From Nymphaea colorata (lineage: Eukaryota; Streptophyta; Magnoliopsida; Nymphaeales; Nymphaeaceae), in the NCBI RefSeq assembly GCF_008831285.2, contig NC_045149.1:16547035-16611034 (forward strand): a DNA stretch of 64,000 nt, in the 5' to 3' direction. The translations under genes and the position numbers were made by a program. The notes under the pieces are model-generated. The model searched no databases and had not been told where the DNA came from. It was given only the letters and a program-made list of their open reading frames with translations. Positions 11,076 to 24,115 of the stretch are shown in pieces (the first letter of the stretch is position 1; each line of letters starts with the position of its first letter).

Positions 11076-13686
11076 TTAATAATGAGAATATAGAAACAAA
11101 TTGGACAAAGCTTACTTTCACAGTGTGTTGGCTTCCTCTTTCATGCGTCGAAAAGATGAGCATGCACTAGCTAGTGGCACCCACTTTAAGGGAACATGGC
11201 ACTGTCCCGCCCACTTCTGTAGCGTGTTTGATTCCACTGAGATCAAGCACAAGATGATCCAGGATTGCTACATTATTTACCCCTTCTAGGAGGGGATCTT
11301 TCTTCCTACATATTCGATCCATCAGCTGATAAGCCGGTGTATCTAGAGAAGGTTTTGGAGATTTCAAAACCAAGGATTTGAATTCGCCGGTTTTGATCCA
11401 TGTCCATTGGGGAGTATCACACATTCATCCGGTGGTTTCCCCCTTCTTTGTCAATTATTGTGACAATCCACTAACGAAAGTCATATACATAATTGAGTAA
11501 CATTGAGATCCAAGCTTCTAGAAACCATTGCTCGAATTCATGTAAACCTGATAGAATATAAGGTCAACAATATTAAATCAAGATCTGATGTAAAGGGAAT
11601 GAAACGTCCCTTCATATCAAGTGCCGACGCTGAAATATTCTCTGATAAGATGGTTTGATCAAAGCAAATTAATCCTATAACAAGGACCAACTCCATTCCC
11701 TAAGAACATGAATTACAAATGTATCCGTTTTGAAAGTGAAAATTTCTTATACTACAGAATGATCGATCAACCATATTGGCAAGTTTATCGAATCCAAATA
11801 ACAATTTGCAGATGTTCTCAGAAAAGCTCAGTGGACCGCGCCACATTCAAACGAACACATGATAGGAAGGAATTAAGTTGCTGCTGATACTCATCCAAAC
11901 AAGTAAAGGTGGTGGTTCTGGTACTGTTGCCTCTATTGTTGTGGAAAAAAGCAGAAATAGTTCAATGCATTGCAATCTAGATCCTAAAATCATGGATCTA
12001 AATCTGTAACCACCATGAAAAATGAGGCCTAGCTGCTCTCTCTCGTGTGTATTATTTTTTGACAGTCAGAAGAAAGACAAAAAATTCATGATGGATGTAG
12101 GCTGCACTCTTCTTGGGCCACGTTTACGTGTTTTTCTTTCTACTTAAAACTAGAGCGACTTTAGAGAAGAAACGTATGTCAAACAACTCCACAGAAAAGA
12201 AAACTCTCTACCATGAATTTATACATTGGCAATTCCTCTGTGCACTCAACTTTTCGTTTTGTAGAAAGGAATGCCCATCTGCGTTCTGAACTTGTTGAAT
12301 CCTGTCGACCTCAGATCATTCATAAGCTCCATTATCAGTTCAGCAACACAATCATTTGCAATTCTGTGCCGAAACAACCTGCTGTTGAATGACCTCTCAG
12401 TTTTTTATTAAATCGGGCAAAATTGAACAGCAAAGGCTACGTACATCCAAAAATTACAATTAGAGTTAATACAGAGATCTCAAACTAAGAGCTAGGCAAA
12501 ACAGGTAAGAAACACAAGTCCATTCATGTTAGCGATACCTTGGAACAGTCACGACCATGGTTATATTATATGGCTTGTCATTTTCCTTTGATAGGGGGCG
12601 TGGAGAGTTTCTCCTTGCTCCTAGAGTGGGAGACATACATAATCTGAATGGAACTCAACATATATAATTTGTTTCTCCAAGGTGCTTCCCAATCAATTGA
12701 GCCAATCTATGTAATATTGTCATCATCGATAAGGCTGCAATCTTAATAGCTAGGTAAGAACAATATCAGAGCAAAATTCTTATTATCTGAACCTTTTTGA
12801 ACAATTTCTGTAGTCTCCAGTAACCATAAGAACCACCAAGTCGTCAGTCAGTTCTTGTAGAAACACAGGAAATGCACGCTTCGAAAAATGATGCCCTGAT
12901 TTCTTGTTCTCGCTGTATATAAAGTTGTTTTATTTGTTCTTCACATACGCTAGCGAGACGGTCATATGGTCGCGCTTTACATGACGATGGCCTCACGGTT
13001 GACGAAAATGATGGAAGTAGACGGAGGAGCAGCAACAGAAAGGCCAGAGGAAAGAGGAAAAAGAGATTGTCTACTCAACAATACATAGCAAACTTTCAGT
13101 TTCAGATGAGAAAGACAGTAAATGCTTGTGTGTAACGTGCATATGCTGATGCTTTTGGGTGTTTTTGTCTGTAGGAAGAAGGGACCCAAGCTTCTTAGGC
13201 AGATAGCAGAGGCGGAGACATTAAAAAAAACAAAAAAGTTAAAATTTACATGCCCACTTAACCTATACAAAAATCTTAAAAAATGATATTTCGGTTTTTA
13301 TCAAAATTTTGATACTATAATTTGATCTTTTAGGAAAAATTTCTGGCTCCTGATTTCAGTAAAATACACCATAGAGGACTTTGAATTTGAATAAGCCCTT
13401 AACGTATAAGGAGCGTCTTTCATACATCCTGATACCTCTCACAAGGAGCTTGAGAAAAATCAAGATGCGCCCACATGAAAAAGACGGCCATGGTGGGGTC
13501 TCGACACCGAGAAAGAGAAGGACCCATCTGAACAGAACACGCAGGAGACGTTAATGGAGACGCACCAGGTATGCTGGGGACGGGAAAATTTATCTTGTGA
13601 ACAATTTACCAACTGGTTGATCGTAATTGGCGATGCTTTGGGGGGATATTGACCCACTGTATTGAACGTCAGAATCCAATACAATC

Positions 13687-14051
13687 GCAATTAGGGATGT
13701 CAATAAAATAAATTCGATGTAGATCTAATATACGACCGAACCTCATAAAAGAAAAGGTATGGAACAAATGTTGACATTCGATTAAAATTTCAGATTGGAT
13801 TCAGGTTTTGATGGGGTTTGAATTCAGATTTAAGTAATAAGTATAATATACTCAATGTCTATAATATGCTTTGAATTTAGCTTAAAATCAGCTTCAGATC
13901 GAATTCAGTTTATGAATTCAGATTCCGGATTCAGACGTGATATAGACTTTTCTTCGTTTGAATTTGAATCCGAATATATAGACATCTCAAAAATTGGAGA
14001 AGGTGAAGTATACATATGCTTTGAATCCGATCCATTGACATCTTTAATTGC
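13687..14051. mobile_element. MITE with 18-bp terminal inverted repeats
   Basis: The left end, GCAATTAGGGATGTCAAT (13687-13704), matches the reverse complement of the right end (14034-14051) at 16 of 18 bases. The 365-bp interior is AT-rich with repeated GAATTCAGATT-type motifs and no coding capacity. A clear target-site duplication was not found, so the class is open. Confidence 0.6.
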
Positions 14052-14250
14052 ATCTGCCTTTATTGTACAATTGTGTTTAGGTTTAGTTTGACTTTGAATT
14101 CTGAAACTAAATTTGGATATGTTTTTTAAAAAACAATTGTGTTGCAAAGAGATGAAAATGCCCTTTACCTAGCTAGTAATATTGAGAGGCAGGGGACACA
14201 ATAGCAAGCGTTTCTATGTTGAGGTGCAAGCACTACAAACTTAGAACTTG

Positions 14251-14322
14251 AAGAGAGTAGCTCAGCTGGTTGGGCGAGTGTGCTGATAGGCAGTCAGTAG
14301 CTAGTTCAAATTTCGCGTTTTT
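14251..14322 (+). mobile_element. tRNA-like SINE head
   Basis: TAGCTCAGCTGG at 14258 resembles a Pol III box A and AGTTCAAATTTC at 14303 a box B. Their spacing places U8 and T54 as in a tRNA. The ends do not pair as an acceptor stem, so this is not a working tRNA gene. A poly-T/poly-A stretch follows. It reads best as the head of a degraded tRNA-derived SINE. Confidence 0.5.
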
Positions 14323-14596
14323 TTTGTTAAGGAAAAAAAAAAGGCTAATGCGCTTTTTTTAGGTTTTATGTCAAAGTTTCTCGGGTATCTCAGCCCGACC
14401 CAATTTCCCTAACTAAAATACCAAAATAACGCACACTTAGGAGACACTATGCTATAATCAGACAGTGACATAAACGACCATAAGTGTCACTGTGGTCTGA
14501 GTCCACAACTATTATAAGGTCAAATTAGAGCAAGACCTCAACTTGCTTGTGACTTACCCCAGTGTGCACATAGTGCAACGCCTTTAATGCCCCCAA

Positions 14597-14757
14597 TAGG
14601 GCTGCGCATGGGGTCGGGTGGGATTGACCTGATGCTCAATAAAATCGGGCTCTAAGCATGCATGAAGGTCTTCCTATCAGTTTAAGTGTGGCTTGTTTAG
14701 TTATTGGGCAAAGTTCGACCATCATGGTTCTGTACCCCGTTCGATGTCCACCCTTAT
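14597..14757. mobile_element. Short fold-back-like remnant
   Basis: The segment opens with GGGCTGCGCATGGGGTCGGG and closes with CCCCGTTCGATGTCCACCC. The two ends are imperfectly complementary (GGGTGGRCATCG-like when read inward), as in degraded MITEs of the type proposed for 10748-11075. Only the ends support the call. Confidence 0.3.
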
Positions 14758-17700
14758 TTAAAGTTTTAAAAATAGTCAACGGTAATAAGGTAGCTAGCTG
14801 TCAGCATTATGGCGAAAAAGATTTTTAGGGAGAGAAAAAAAAAGTAGAGAGGTGGGGCTTTTTAGATGTGTATATTGAACTGAATCAGGCCCCCAAAACC
14901 CGGCTATCGGGCCAGCCTAGCCTAGCCCAGTCCAGCCCAGCAAGTTTTTCTTATTAGGTTGGTTCGCCTCTTTTAACTGCTCCAAGATGGATATTGGCCG
15001 GACCTTATCTAGCGGGGCCGAACTGTCGCCGTGAATTAGTAGGAGTGCAGGGACAAATGAAGAGGGAGGAGATGAGAGAATGGGTGGTGGTGCATGATGA
15101 TAATGCTGGTGGACAGAAGCAGACACAACCCACACAACATCTTGTGACTCGCTCTTTGGACCTTTTCTTTACATGTGAGACCGCCATTCACGGAGCTTTG
15201 AAGCCTTTCCTTTCCACGTTCCAACAGAAGAGACGGACCTATCAAACTTTAATGCCCATCAAAGCTCTCCCTTTCTCTCTCTCTCTCTCTTCTTCGACAG
15301 TCACTGTGGGCTTCCCTAGTTTTCTTTCTGCGGATCCAACTTCACCGTAATTTGGTATAAGTTTCCTTTCAGAACTCGTAGTTAAAATGTCTTGGTACTC
15401 TTGAAGTGATCTGGCTCCCGACCCTACTTTTGCCAAAGGTGGAAGCACTGTGTAGTTGGTAGATAGTAAGGAAGGATGGCGGATATATCCCATTTCAAAT
15501 TCATTTACAAAGATCTTATAAAAAAATCTAGGTATGATCAGATTGCATAGGAACTTTGAGTCCCATGATAGTTGGATTTGATCGTTTGAATTTGATTCTA
15601 AAAACTGGTTACAAAGAAATCCTAACCCAAGTTGAACTCAAAAAGTACTGGATCTGACCCGCATCCAAATCGTTCACATCCCTATGGTTCCTAAATTCTA
15701 TTTGGAGGAGATACCAGTTTTCAACTTTTGCCTAGTAGAAAAGAAAAATGTTTTTGTAGGCAATTACTTATGAGGCATTATAAAAATCCAAAAGCAAGCC
15801 TTGCGGACCCTGGAAGGACGGGAGGAGGCTTCGACCTTCACTTGAGCAGTGAGATTTAAGATTTACTCCCACTCACCAAAATCAAGATATACAGGCAGAG
15901 AGGCATTCACAAATTTGAGAAACATGCGTGCTTACTTCTTGAGTATAAAGAAATCGAGATTTTTGAATGCTCGAAGAGCACATCGAGTTCGATCCCTCTT
16001 CCATGACACGAGCCCTTACTACATACCGCTCCTCCACGACACGGGCTAGGGGGACTCATGTCATGCAGCGGGTCAAACTCAACGCGCCCTCTAGAATTGA
16101 CAGTGGACACCATTCTCTCAGAACTGAGCCTCTCATTCAAACTTTTAGGTAAAAAGAAAGGCATTTTCCACTGCAACTATTCGGTCGCTTTGGAAAAAGG
16201 AAACTCTGGAAGTCCACATTCATCATCATCAGAAACACACACACACATATATATATATATATGAACTACCCACATGCCGATGGCAACAAATCTCCATCTT
16301 CATCATCAATATACATACATAGTGTCCCACCTAGAAGAGGTCCACATTTCTAATTCGTCCCACCGACTATCTTGACCATCAACCAACCGTGAGTTAAAAA
16401 GAGCACCACCTCTCAAGCTTTTCCTCCTAGACATATTTCCCATGAAAAGTACGTCTCAACTTCTTGATGTTCCTTTCTTTTTCCCCCTTTTTTTGGATTT
16501 AAGGATCCTTTGTCCTTGGTTATAACGAGAGCAGTGTCTTTAATGAAGTTACTACCAAGAAGCAACCACTAGAATTAGGTAAGCAGACTCTGGCCGTACT
16601 CGTTAGTGATGTACCTCAAATATTGAACTCTCCACATCTTTTTAACTTAAAAAGAAAAGATCCCGTGTCAAAGCCGTGGGAAGGAAAACCAAGCTGTTCT
16701 CGTGAACATATAACAACACAGTTTCAAAGAATGAACACCGAAGGTTATGGGCATATATTGAGTGTCGTTTTGTCTCTGAACTGGCGTTTAAGGCGTGTTT
16801 GTTTGGTGGCCGAAACCGCGTTTGTAAAGGAAAATCCCGGTTTTGACAAAACCACTTTAAAATGGACATAGCTCCACCATCTTATCTATAAAAATAAAGT
16901 CTAGCCAACCAAATAAATCAACCAAGCTTTGAAAACCGATTAACAACCATCAAACTATCGTTTTCTGAAGATATCATGCAAGCACAGCCTACGAGTTAAA
17001 CTAGATTTGATGCTGAAAAAAGATGTACGCGTTTAATTTGAGAACAGCTACAACTTTTCAACCACGCTGGTGTTGACAAGGAAGAACGTTTCCAGAAAAT
17101 TCAGCAGATTTTTCCCCTGTATTTTGCTCATCCCCACACATTGGAACAATTTTTCCGAGAAGTTTCTGTCCTAGAAAGCTGCTTTGTATACCTAGATTTT
17201 TTCTCAGTTTTCACTGTCAAGTAAAGGTCTAAAAAAAAAAAATCTTCTCATTCATCAAATGTGTGAACCTACCTCAAGGAACGAAACGTAGCTGATCGAA
17301 CTAACAGGTAAGTAAAAATACAATAGTCAGTTCGGTTGCATGAGCGCTTATCCTTTGAATTGTAAGTAGTGGATGTGCGACACTTAGTTGACGAGTGTAC
17401 CATTTCTCACAGGAAAAGGGTTTGAGTGTCCGCCCCTATCATGTACCTGCCACTGGATTTGAATCGTCGCCATAGACATCCAGCTCATGTGGAAGACGAA
17501 CAGGGGTCCCGTCTTATATGCATTTAGTCTTATTCTAAGAAAACTGTGACTACGAGTCCAAAACGTTGTTAAGTGAGAAGAATTTCTCCCCTTATAGGGT
17601 GCGTTAAGGGCCAACGGCCGCCCAAGGTCAGAGAAGAAGGCGAGTCAATTACGACGGAGGCTTTGAAATCCGAAGATTTTTGAGTCCAACTGTCTCGTCA

Positions 17701-18900
17701 CAAGTGCGGTTCGCGTTTGATTCTAACGATAGTGGACAAGCCTTCCACTGTCATACACACCGTGTCTACTAAGTCCTCTCTCTTTCTCTCATATATAGAT
17801 TGAAAACATGCTAAACTGACGCTAAAACACCATAAATCATATAAACTATTATTAATGCTCCCAGCTAAAGACATTAACGCGCCAGATTTTGATTCCTTAG
17901 TCATCCGACATCATCTAATCGCCAATTGATTGCAAACACCGTGTGGTTCTGGCATTGAGAAGGGCGACCTCATGAGAGTTGAGAATCTGCCGGAGCAGGG
18001 CAATGCAAAGCTCCTTGTTTTCCATGCATTCGTCCACCACTAGAGCCATGAGAAGTGAATGACAAGTATCTTCTCTTTATCCCCAAAATGTGGCCAAGAA
18101 AATTGTTGAAAATCCAAAACTCTAACTGCCTGAACATTTAGATCAGACTCTCAAGTCTTCCTCCTGAAATGGATGTTGAAATTTTTTTCCATATCCTTTT
18201 TTTTTTTCTCCTATATCCATTAACATGACCGCGTCGGCTAATGGAGAGGAACCCCCCTCAGAGAGAAAACAAAAGAAACGAAACGAAACTGAAAGGCGAA
18301 GAAGAAGCTGCTGAAGTATAAAAATTTCAGTCAGTTTTAGGAAACTACTGAGTTTAACAAAGGCAGAGATCCTTCTCCTATAGGAGAAGTAAAGACTAGG
18401 AAAGGGAAACGGCAGAGTTCTCTCTCTCTCTTTCTTGGGGACTGTTTAGTTTTTAATTAAAGCTTCAGGCTTGGTCATGGCAAGTGCGTGACTCACTGTT
18501 CTCGCGATGCCATTCAGCCGAGAAAGTAAAGGTAGAAGATGCCAGAGGCCGCACACATACACGGTCCCCTCAAGGAATCCCAACCCTCACGGTAGTAGTG
18601 GACAAGTAGGCATCAGCACAAGACAGAGCCACCACTCTCAAGTCTCACCACACACACACACACACACACCCAACTGAGCATGTGCACACGCACCAGCATA
18701 ACAACAAGCACAAGCACATGCATTACCTCATCAAAGGTGACACGTGGGCTCTCCCCATTTCCAAAACATCAATCAATGCTTGATCAAAGTTTTATCAAAT
18801 TCTAAAGAGTGAAAATTTTTCATGGGGCTAGACAGTAAAGACTAAATACAGTCACGCATGGTATTAAAAAATTCATGGTATTAAAAAATTTAGAGAAAGA

Positions 18901-18942
18901 AGAAGAAGGAGAAGAAGAAGAAGAAGAAGAAGAAGAAGAAGA
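18901..18942. repeat. (GAA)n microsatellite
   Basis: A nearly pure AGA/GAA triplet run of about 14 units in intergenic DNA. Confidence 0.9.
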
Positions 18943-19212
18943 GGGGTTCTGGACTTACTGTTCCTTAGGAATAAAGGACCAGAAATTAAAAGTCTCTGTT
19001 CATGTATCGAGATAGGAAGTTTGATTAAAACAACAGAACAGAACCACGCAGAAAGCGTCCTGCCCTGCCTAGTCTACATAGCATGCCACTGACGTCTTAG
19101 AAACCTAAAGAAAGATTATTCCTCCTTTTGCAGCAATCTCGCGAAATATTGACCTCGGGATGGCTGGATCAGGGCAGTGTGGCATAACATCATGTACCAT
19201 GCTACAGAGGAG

Positions 19213-19251
19213 AGGGGGGGGGGGGGGAGAGAGAGAGAGAGAGAGAGAGAG
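19213..19251. repeat. G-run followed by (GA)n
   Basis: About 15 consecutive G residues lead into about 12 GA units. Confidence 0.9.
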
Positions 19252-20428
19252 GACAGCTGATGTTGTCTATAGCGATGTTTGCAGGAATTCTGACCCCACA
19301 TTGGCTGAACACATTGCAACAAAACCCTTCTCTCTCTCTAAAAAGTTAGGCAAGTTTCTCGTTTGAAAATGGAGAGAGAACCTAATTCTGAATTTCTTTC
19401 ACAGGCACCAATAGATGCTTCAACTGAAGGCAAGCTACCCAGAACTCAAGCAGTACTCTCTAGACAAAACTGCAGACAGTGGATTGTATAAAGCTTCCAA
19501 AGCAGATATATTTCACCACAGGGAAGCACAGAATACTTAAGAGAAAAAGAAAAGGCCAAAAAGATAACTGCACCTTAAAGTCAAACCTCCTAAACCTACT
19601 AAGACAGATCAAGTGGCATTCTTGATACTAAAGAAATTATTGTTAAAAAGAGTAGAAAAGGAAGATGCATTGCACTTCGCAGCTTAAAAGGTGGCTGGAA
19701 ATGAATGATTGATTACAACTTTTATGGCCTACAAGAAAATAAACTACTCGGCTAATAACTCATTTAGCTGAAAATTCATGTGAACCAGGATGCTGGCGAC
19801 AGATAAGACTTGGCTTCTATCGGGTGGCGAGGACGGTGACACTTCGAGTGAAAAATAGCTTAGCTAAAGAGATGGTGAAAGTAAAACACGGAAAGAGGAA
19901 GGTCGCAACTAAGAAGAAGCGTCTGGAAACAGCATATGGATCATATTCATGCATACTATTCTGTTTCAGATTACAGTTAAAAAAAAAAATAAAAGAAAAA
20001 CAGAAGCAGATTGAATAAGTGATAGAATTTAAATACTCTTCAAATTCCCAATGAAATTATATAAATTGCTTAAAAAACTGAGGAAGAAGGAAAATGAACT
20101 TATATCAGATTCAGTAAGACCCCCCAAAACATATACAACAGTAATTCTAAAAGAAAATGAAGAAAAATGTACAATGAATTTCAGACCAATTTTGCTACCT
20201 TAGATCACAGAATGGCCACCGGAACTTCACGAACTCCCCAGAAAGACCATCTGCCGACGAGTTGCCATCAGATTTATCGGAAGCATGACAAAGTCACAGA
20301 CATGTTGATCAATCTTCGCTGGACAACCAATGGATTGCTTGCGATCAGAATGAAACGAAAAAGTGATCTTTCAACAGAAATTTCAGGTGGGCACTCAAGG
20401 AAGGATCGAAAGATCCCGATTTGGAAGC

Positions 20429-21556
20429 TTAATTGGGGTTGTCTGGATCGATAAACTCTGCATCGGACAAAGCCGATGTTGAATCGTCGACAGTTGCCGG
20501 GAGGTTCAGATCGAGCATGCTGTCATCCGTCTCTGGCATTGGAATTCCGAACCCGGCGCCGGAAAAGTGGGTCCTCTTATGGCCTCCCAGGGCCTGGCCA
20601 GACCCGAACACCCTGAAACAAAAGGGGCACTCGTGGATTTTCCTGTCACCGAAGAGCTCCGGGAGGCCGAGTCCGGAAGGGGCGCAGCCCCCTTTAGTCT
20701 TCTTGTGGCCTGCACGGTGGCCGCCGAGGGCCTGGTAGGACGGGAAGAGCTTCTTGCAAGTGCCGCACTGGAACTTCCGGCGTCGTTTCGAGCGAAGCCC
20801 CAAGGGAGATGAGGAGGCGGCGATGGATGAGTCCGTTAGGGCCCGCACATCACGGGACAGTAGCATGAGGGAGATGGCGACGTCCTCCTCTGGCGAAGTA
20901 TTGGAGATGGAGCTAACGGGTTCCTCCGGCGATACTTCGCCCCCAGAGAAGAAGGGAAAACGAAGGCGAGCAACCTTCTTCCTGCTTGGCCGGCGCCTGG
21001 GGCCAGAAAGCTCCTCCGTCTCGCTTTGGCTGTCGTGGACGGAAGTCATGGTGATGTCGGTTGGTGGTGGAACGCCGGGGGAGGAGGCGTCAATGGTGAA
21101 AGAGAACTCGGGATCGGAGAAGCGGAAGCTCCTTCGGGGATTCTCTCTCAATGAGTATACGAAGTTCTCCTCGATCTCTTCTCTGACGATTCCATCTTCT
21201 TCCTCCTCTGCCAGTTCTTCATCATCATCATCATCTTCTACTACTACTACCTTCTGCTTTCTTCTGCTTCCACTAACTTCATTTCCTTCTTCTTCCTTCT
21301 TCTGCTTTCTTCGTCTTCCTCTCACTTCTTCTTCTTCCTCCTCTTCTTCTTCATATAATTCTTCTTCTTCTTCCTCATCTTCTTCTTCTCGGTGGTGTTG
21401 GTGGCGATGCTTCTGCTGCGCTTGGTGCTGACCCTTCGGATCTATGGGGAGCTTGAGCGTGGTCATGTGCGACCTCATATGGCCTCCCAGAGCTCGGCCA
21501 CATCTGAACGTCCGGTCACAGATTTTGCAGACATGCGCTTCATCTCCTTCGTCCAT
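20429..21556 (-). CDS. C2H2 zinc-finger repressor, ZAT1/ZAT4/ZAT9-like
   Basis: Intronless gene for a 375-residue nuclear DNA-binding protein. There are three plant-type fingers with the QALGGH-type recognition helix: Cys10/Cys13/His26/His30 (RALGGHMRSH), Cys264/Cys267/His280/His284 (QALGGHRAGH) and Cys310/Cys313/His326/His330 (QALGGHKRTH). One finger at the N-terminus and two near the C-terminus, the EEDVAISLMLLSRDV block and the DLNLP EAR motif at about 349-353 match the ZAT1/4/9 group. EAR motifs recruit TOPLESS-type co-repressors, so repression is inferred. Between fingers 1 and 2 lie long Glu/Asp runs and basic RGRRRKQKK patches. An in-frame ATG 90 bases upstream (21646) would add a Ser-rich extension; I chose 21556 because family members begin just before finger 1. 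A GA/CT-rich tract lies upstream at about 21717-21737. Confidence 0.9.
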   Translation of the reverse strand: MDEGDEAHVCKICDRTFRCGRALGGHMRSHMTTLKLPIDPKGQHQAQQKHRHQHHREEEDEEEEEELYEEEEEEEEEVRGRRRKQKKEEEGNEVSGSRRKQKVVVVEDDDDDEELAEEEEDGIVREEIEENFVYSLRENPRRSFRFSDPEFSFTIDASSPGVPPPTDITMTSVHDSQSETEELSGPRRRPSRKKVARLRFPFFSGGEVSPEEPVSSISNTSPEEDVAISLMLLSRDVRALTDSSIAASSSPLGLRSKRRRKFQCGTCKKLFPSYQALGGHRAGHKKTKGGCAPSGLGLPELFGDRKIHECPFCFRVFGSGQALGGHKRTHFSGAGFGIPMPETDDSMLDLNLPATVDDSTSALSDAEFIDPDNPN

Positions 21557-24115
21557 TTCCTCTTCAACTCGAGCAATGGAGAAAGAGAGAGAGAGAGAGC
21601 GAAAAGAAGAGGATGAAGAAATGGTGGTGCGGTAGAAACAGAGCAAAAGTAAGAGTTGGAATCTTGGGAAGATGGTTGATATGGTAGAATGAGAGCAAAA
21701 GAAGCGAGTTGGTTTCTCGCTCTCTCTCTCTCTCTCCCCCCTTGTGGCTCGAGTTAAATGACGGAAATGCTCCTGCCTTTGAACTCGAAGACTCGGAAAT
21801 TGACCGACTCAAAACTCACCCGAACCGCTCCCCTCCCGCTCTCACCACAACAAGAGCTTAAGGACTCGGAAATGAAGAACCGGATTTAGAAGACTAATGG
21901 GCAAAATTTCCAGAGACGCACCACTGGGGAGAAAAGAAGAAAGAAGGAATCTGTGAAGTGAAAAGCTTCGCTTCTTTATTAAACGTGGCAAAGGCAACCA
22001 ATCCCATTGCCGACCCACTTATCGCCTTTCATAACAACCACGCAGTTGGTACTCTTTACCAAACCCACCCTCTCGACCAACTCGGAAGTACCCGAATCGG
22101 ATATTTTCAGCCTCAACTTGGACACTTCTCTCAGCCGACCCATGGGAAAAATCTGTGAGAAACAGATTCCTAATACACATTTATATTGTCATATAGGACT
22201 CTTATTCCACCAGCTAGCTAGGTTCTAAAATTATATTCCATAGGAAAATAAATTGAGACTCCGGAAAATGAGCATAATCAGTAAAAAGTTCCATTGGAAA
22301 CCAAACTCGACCTTGAGGGATGTACCCTTTACCATAACCAATAATGTTCACATGTTCGGGTTCTAATTTGGATTTAAATACAAACAAATAAAAAGTTTAT
22401 ACTAACTTTACAAGATGAATCTGAAACCGATTTTTTAAGTATACACCTAAATTTTGTACTGCATTATGATCTCTCAAAATGTTCAGATATTAAATGTAGA
22501 ATATCTATTTGAATTTGTATCCAAATCTGATTAGATTTCTTAATCAGTTACTTAATTTTTTTATTATATCTGACCCTTAAAAAAAACTGGGCTCAAAAAC
22601 CGATTCTCACTGAATTTCCAGAAATTTCCGAGTCATGTTTACCTGTCCTTAAGCTGGTTGCATGAAGTTGATTTTTTTTTTTGAAAAAAAAGAAAATCAT
22701 TTTTTATGTGAATTTCCTTTTTCAGGTGGGGGTTAGTTCCGTCCGCTTGCGGGAGCGTTTATCGGCTTTCTCCGCATGTGGGTTGGTCCCTTGCTGAGTC
22801 AATATCTTAAAGAGCGGGGTCATTTTCGCCTTTTTCTTTTATTTTTTTCATTTCCAATAATAATAAATGAATTACCTTTTCGTCTTCTGTTGGTGCCACC
22901 GAAAGATGGTTTGGTTCCTTGCAAAAGGATGAATACCCAAAAGGAGGGGAAGCGTTAAAGCCAAGAAAAATCACACGAAGAATGTTTTTCTCTTATTAAT
23001 CTTTTTTCCCCTTTTCAAAAAATTTTGAATATTTTACAAAAAACAGGATCATATATAGGCTATTCCTTAACAAGTGCCTTATATTCAAGTTTTAAATGCA
23101 GATCAAGTTCTGGGTAAGGTATAAAATTACATAATTATAACTTTCTGGTTAAGAGCATTGTATAGCTAGTGGGGCGTGTAGCTACGTAGAAGGCTCATCG
23201 TGGGCGCAATTTTTGCAAGTATTATTTTTCTGGACTATAAATAATGGGATTGTCACACTATTGATAGATGTACACAGATCTCCGACAATCTATCGACCTC
23301 TTTTCTGGGTAATGGATTGTTAACTACATTGGAACATTAAACAAAACAGCAATTAGTTTATCATTTTTATTAAATGTTCATGAACCCCAAGCAAGAAGCT
23401 AACCCGACATGAGGCCTAGCCACCATGCCCCTACAGAGATAGAGAGGTGGAAACTTTTCATCTTTACATGTACAGTAGTATTAGCTTTCTCTCAGCATAT
23501 TAAATAACTAACATAAATAGCTGTTCATATTAAGGCTAAGCATAGGCAGCTCTTTTTTCTGCAAATAGCCGACAAAATTAAGCAGCTTTTTTGCAAATAA
23601 TGTTTTAACGATTCCCTCTCATCTGATCATCAGCTAAATGAATAGATTCCGCGGCTGCCACCACGGGGAAGAAACCTTTCTTGCTTTCCTTTTTCTATAA
23701 AGTTGCAGTTGCAGTTCGTGGCATCTTTTGGATTGAGTTGTAGAAAGAGCTGGCTTTTTGATCTGATTTAACCAAAGACGTGACTGTTTGAAATGTTGAT
23801 TGACGCACTTGCGCTCGATAGAGCAATTACATGCAGTTTTTTTTTTGTTTTGAGGGGCGTAGCATAGTTGAACAGCTTGATCAAGTATGTTGATAATGCA
23901 TAGTTAAAGTGACATAGTTAGTTCTCACTCGAATGGTGGAATTTTCTACCGCTCTCACATGATAATACCTTTTCCTTCAACTGCTTTGGTTCAATGTGTA
24001 GTTGGCTCATGAACCAGCAGCAACTAGACTTTTTATATATCAAACGACGGTTCGACAGCAAAATGAACGATCCCGTAAATTGCCTCTTCAGTAGTCTATT
24101 ACTTTTTACATACAA

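Larger units (their letters stand above)
7942..20428. other. Intergenic region between the WAT1-related and ZAT-like genes
   Basis: Twelve kilobases without a convincing gene. Immediately upstream of the WAT1 ATG a CTT/GAA-rich tract (7969-8015) probably lies in its 5' UTR or promoter. Further along are a poly-T run near 9085-9108, a TA tract near 9243-9264, a GC-flanked AT-core remnant at 10748-11075, a MITE with 18-bp inverted ends at 13687-14051, a tRNA-like SINE head at 14251-14322, a second fold-back-like remnant at about 14597-14757, TA at 16244-16261, AC at 18649-18669, GAA at 18901-18942 and a G-run plus GA at 19213-19251. Small open frames are present but none shows a domain. Confidence 0.6.

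Noticed and set aside
15849-16264. Overlapping open frames on both strands with a Cys/Gly-rich stretch
   Set aside because: No known domain; both strands are open, and no splice structure supports a gene.
18372-18389. A perfect 18-bp palindrome (CTTCTCCTATAGGAGAAG)
   Set aside because: Single, short and in intergenic DNA with no accompanying structure; this could occur by chance in 64 kb.
20754-21431. A 225-codon plus-strand open frame
   Set aside because: It is antisense to the ZAT-like gene; its serine runs are the reverse of Glu/Asp codon repeats, and it has no domain.
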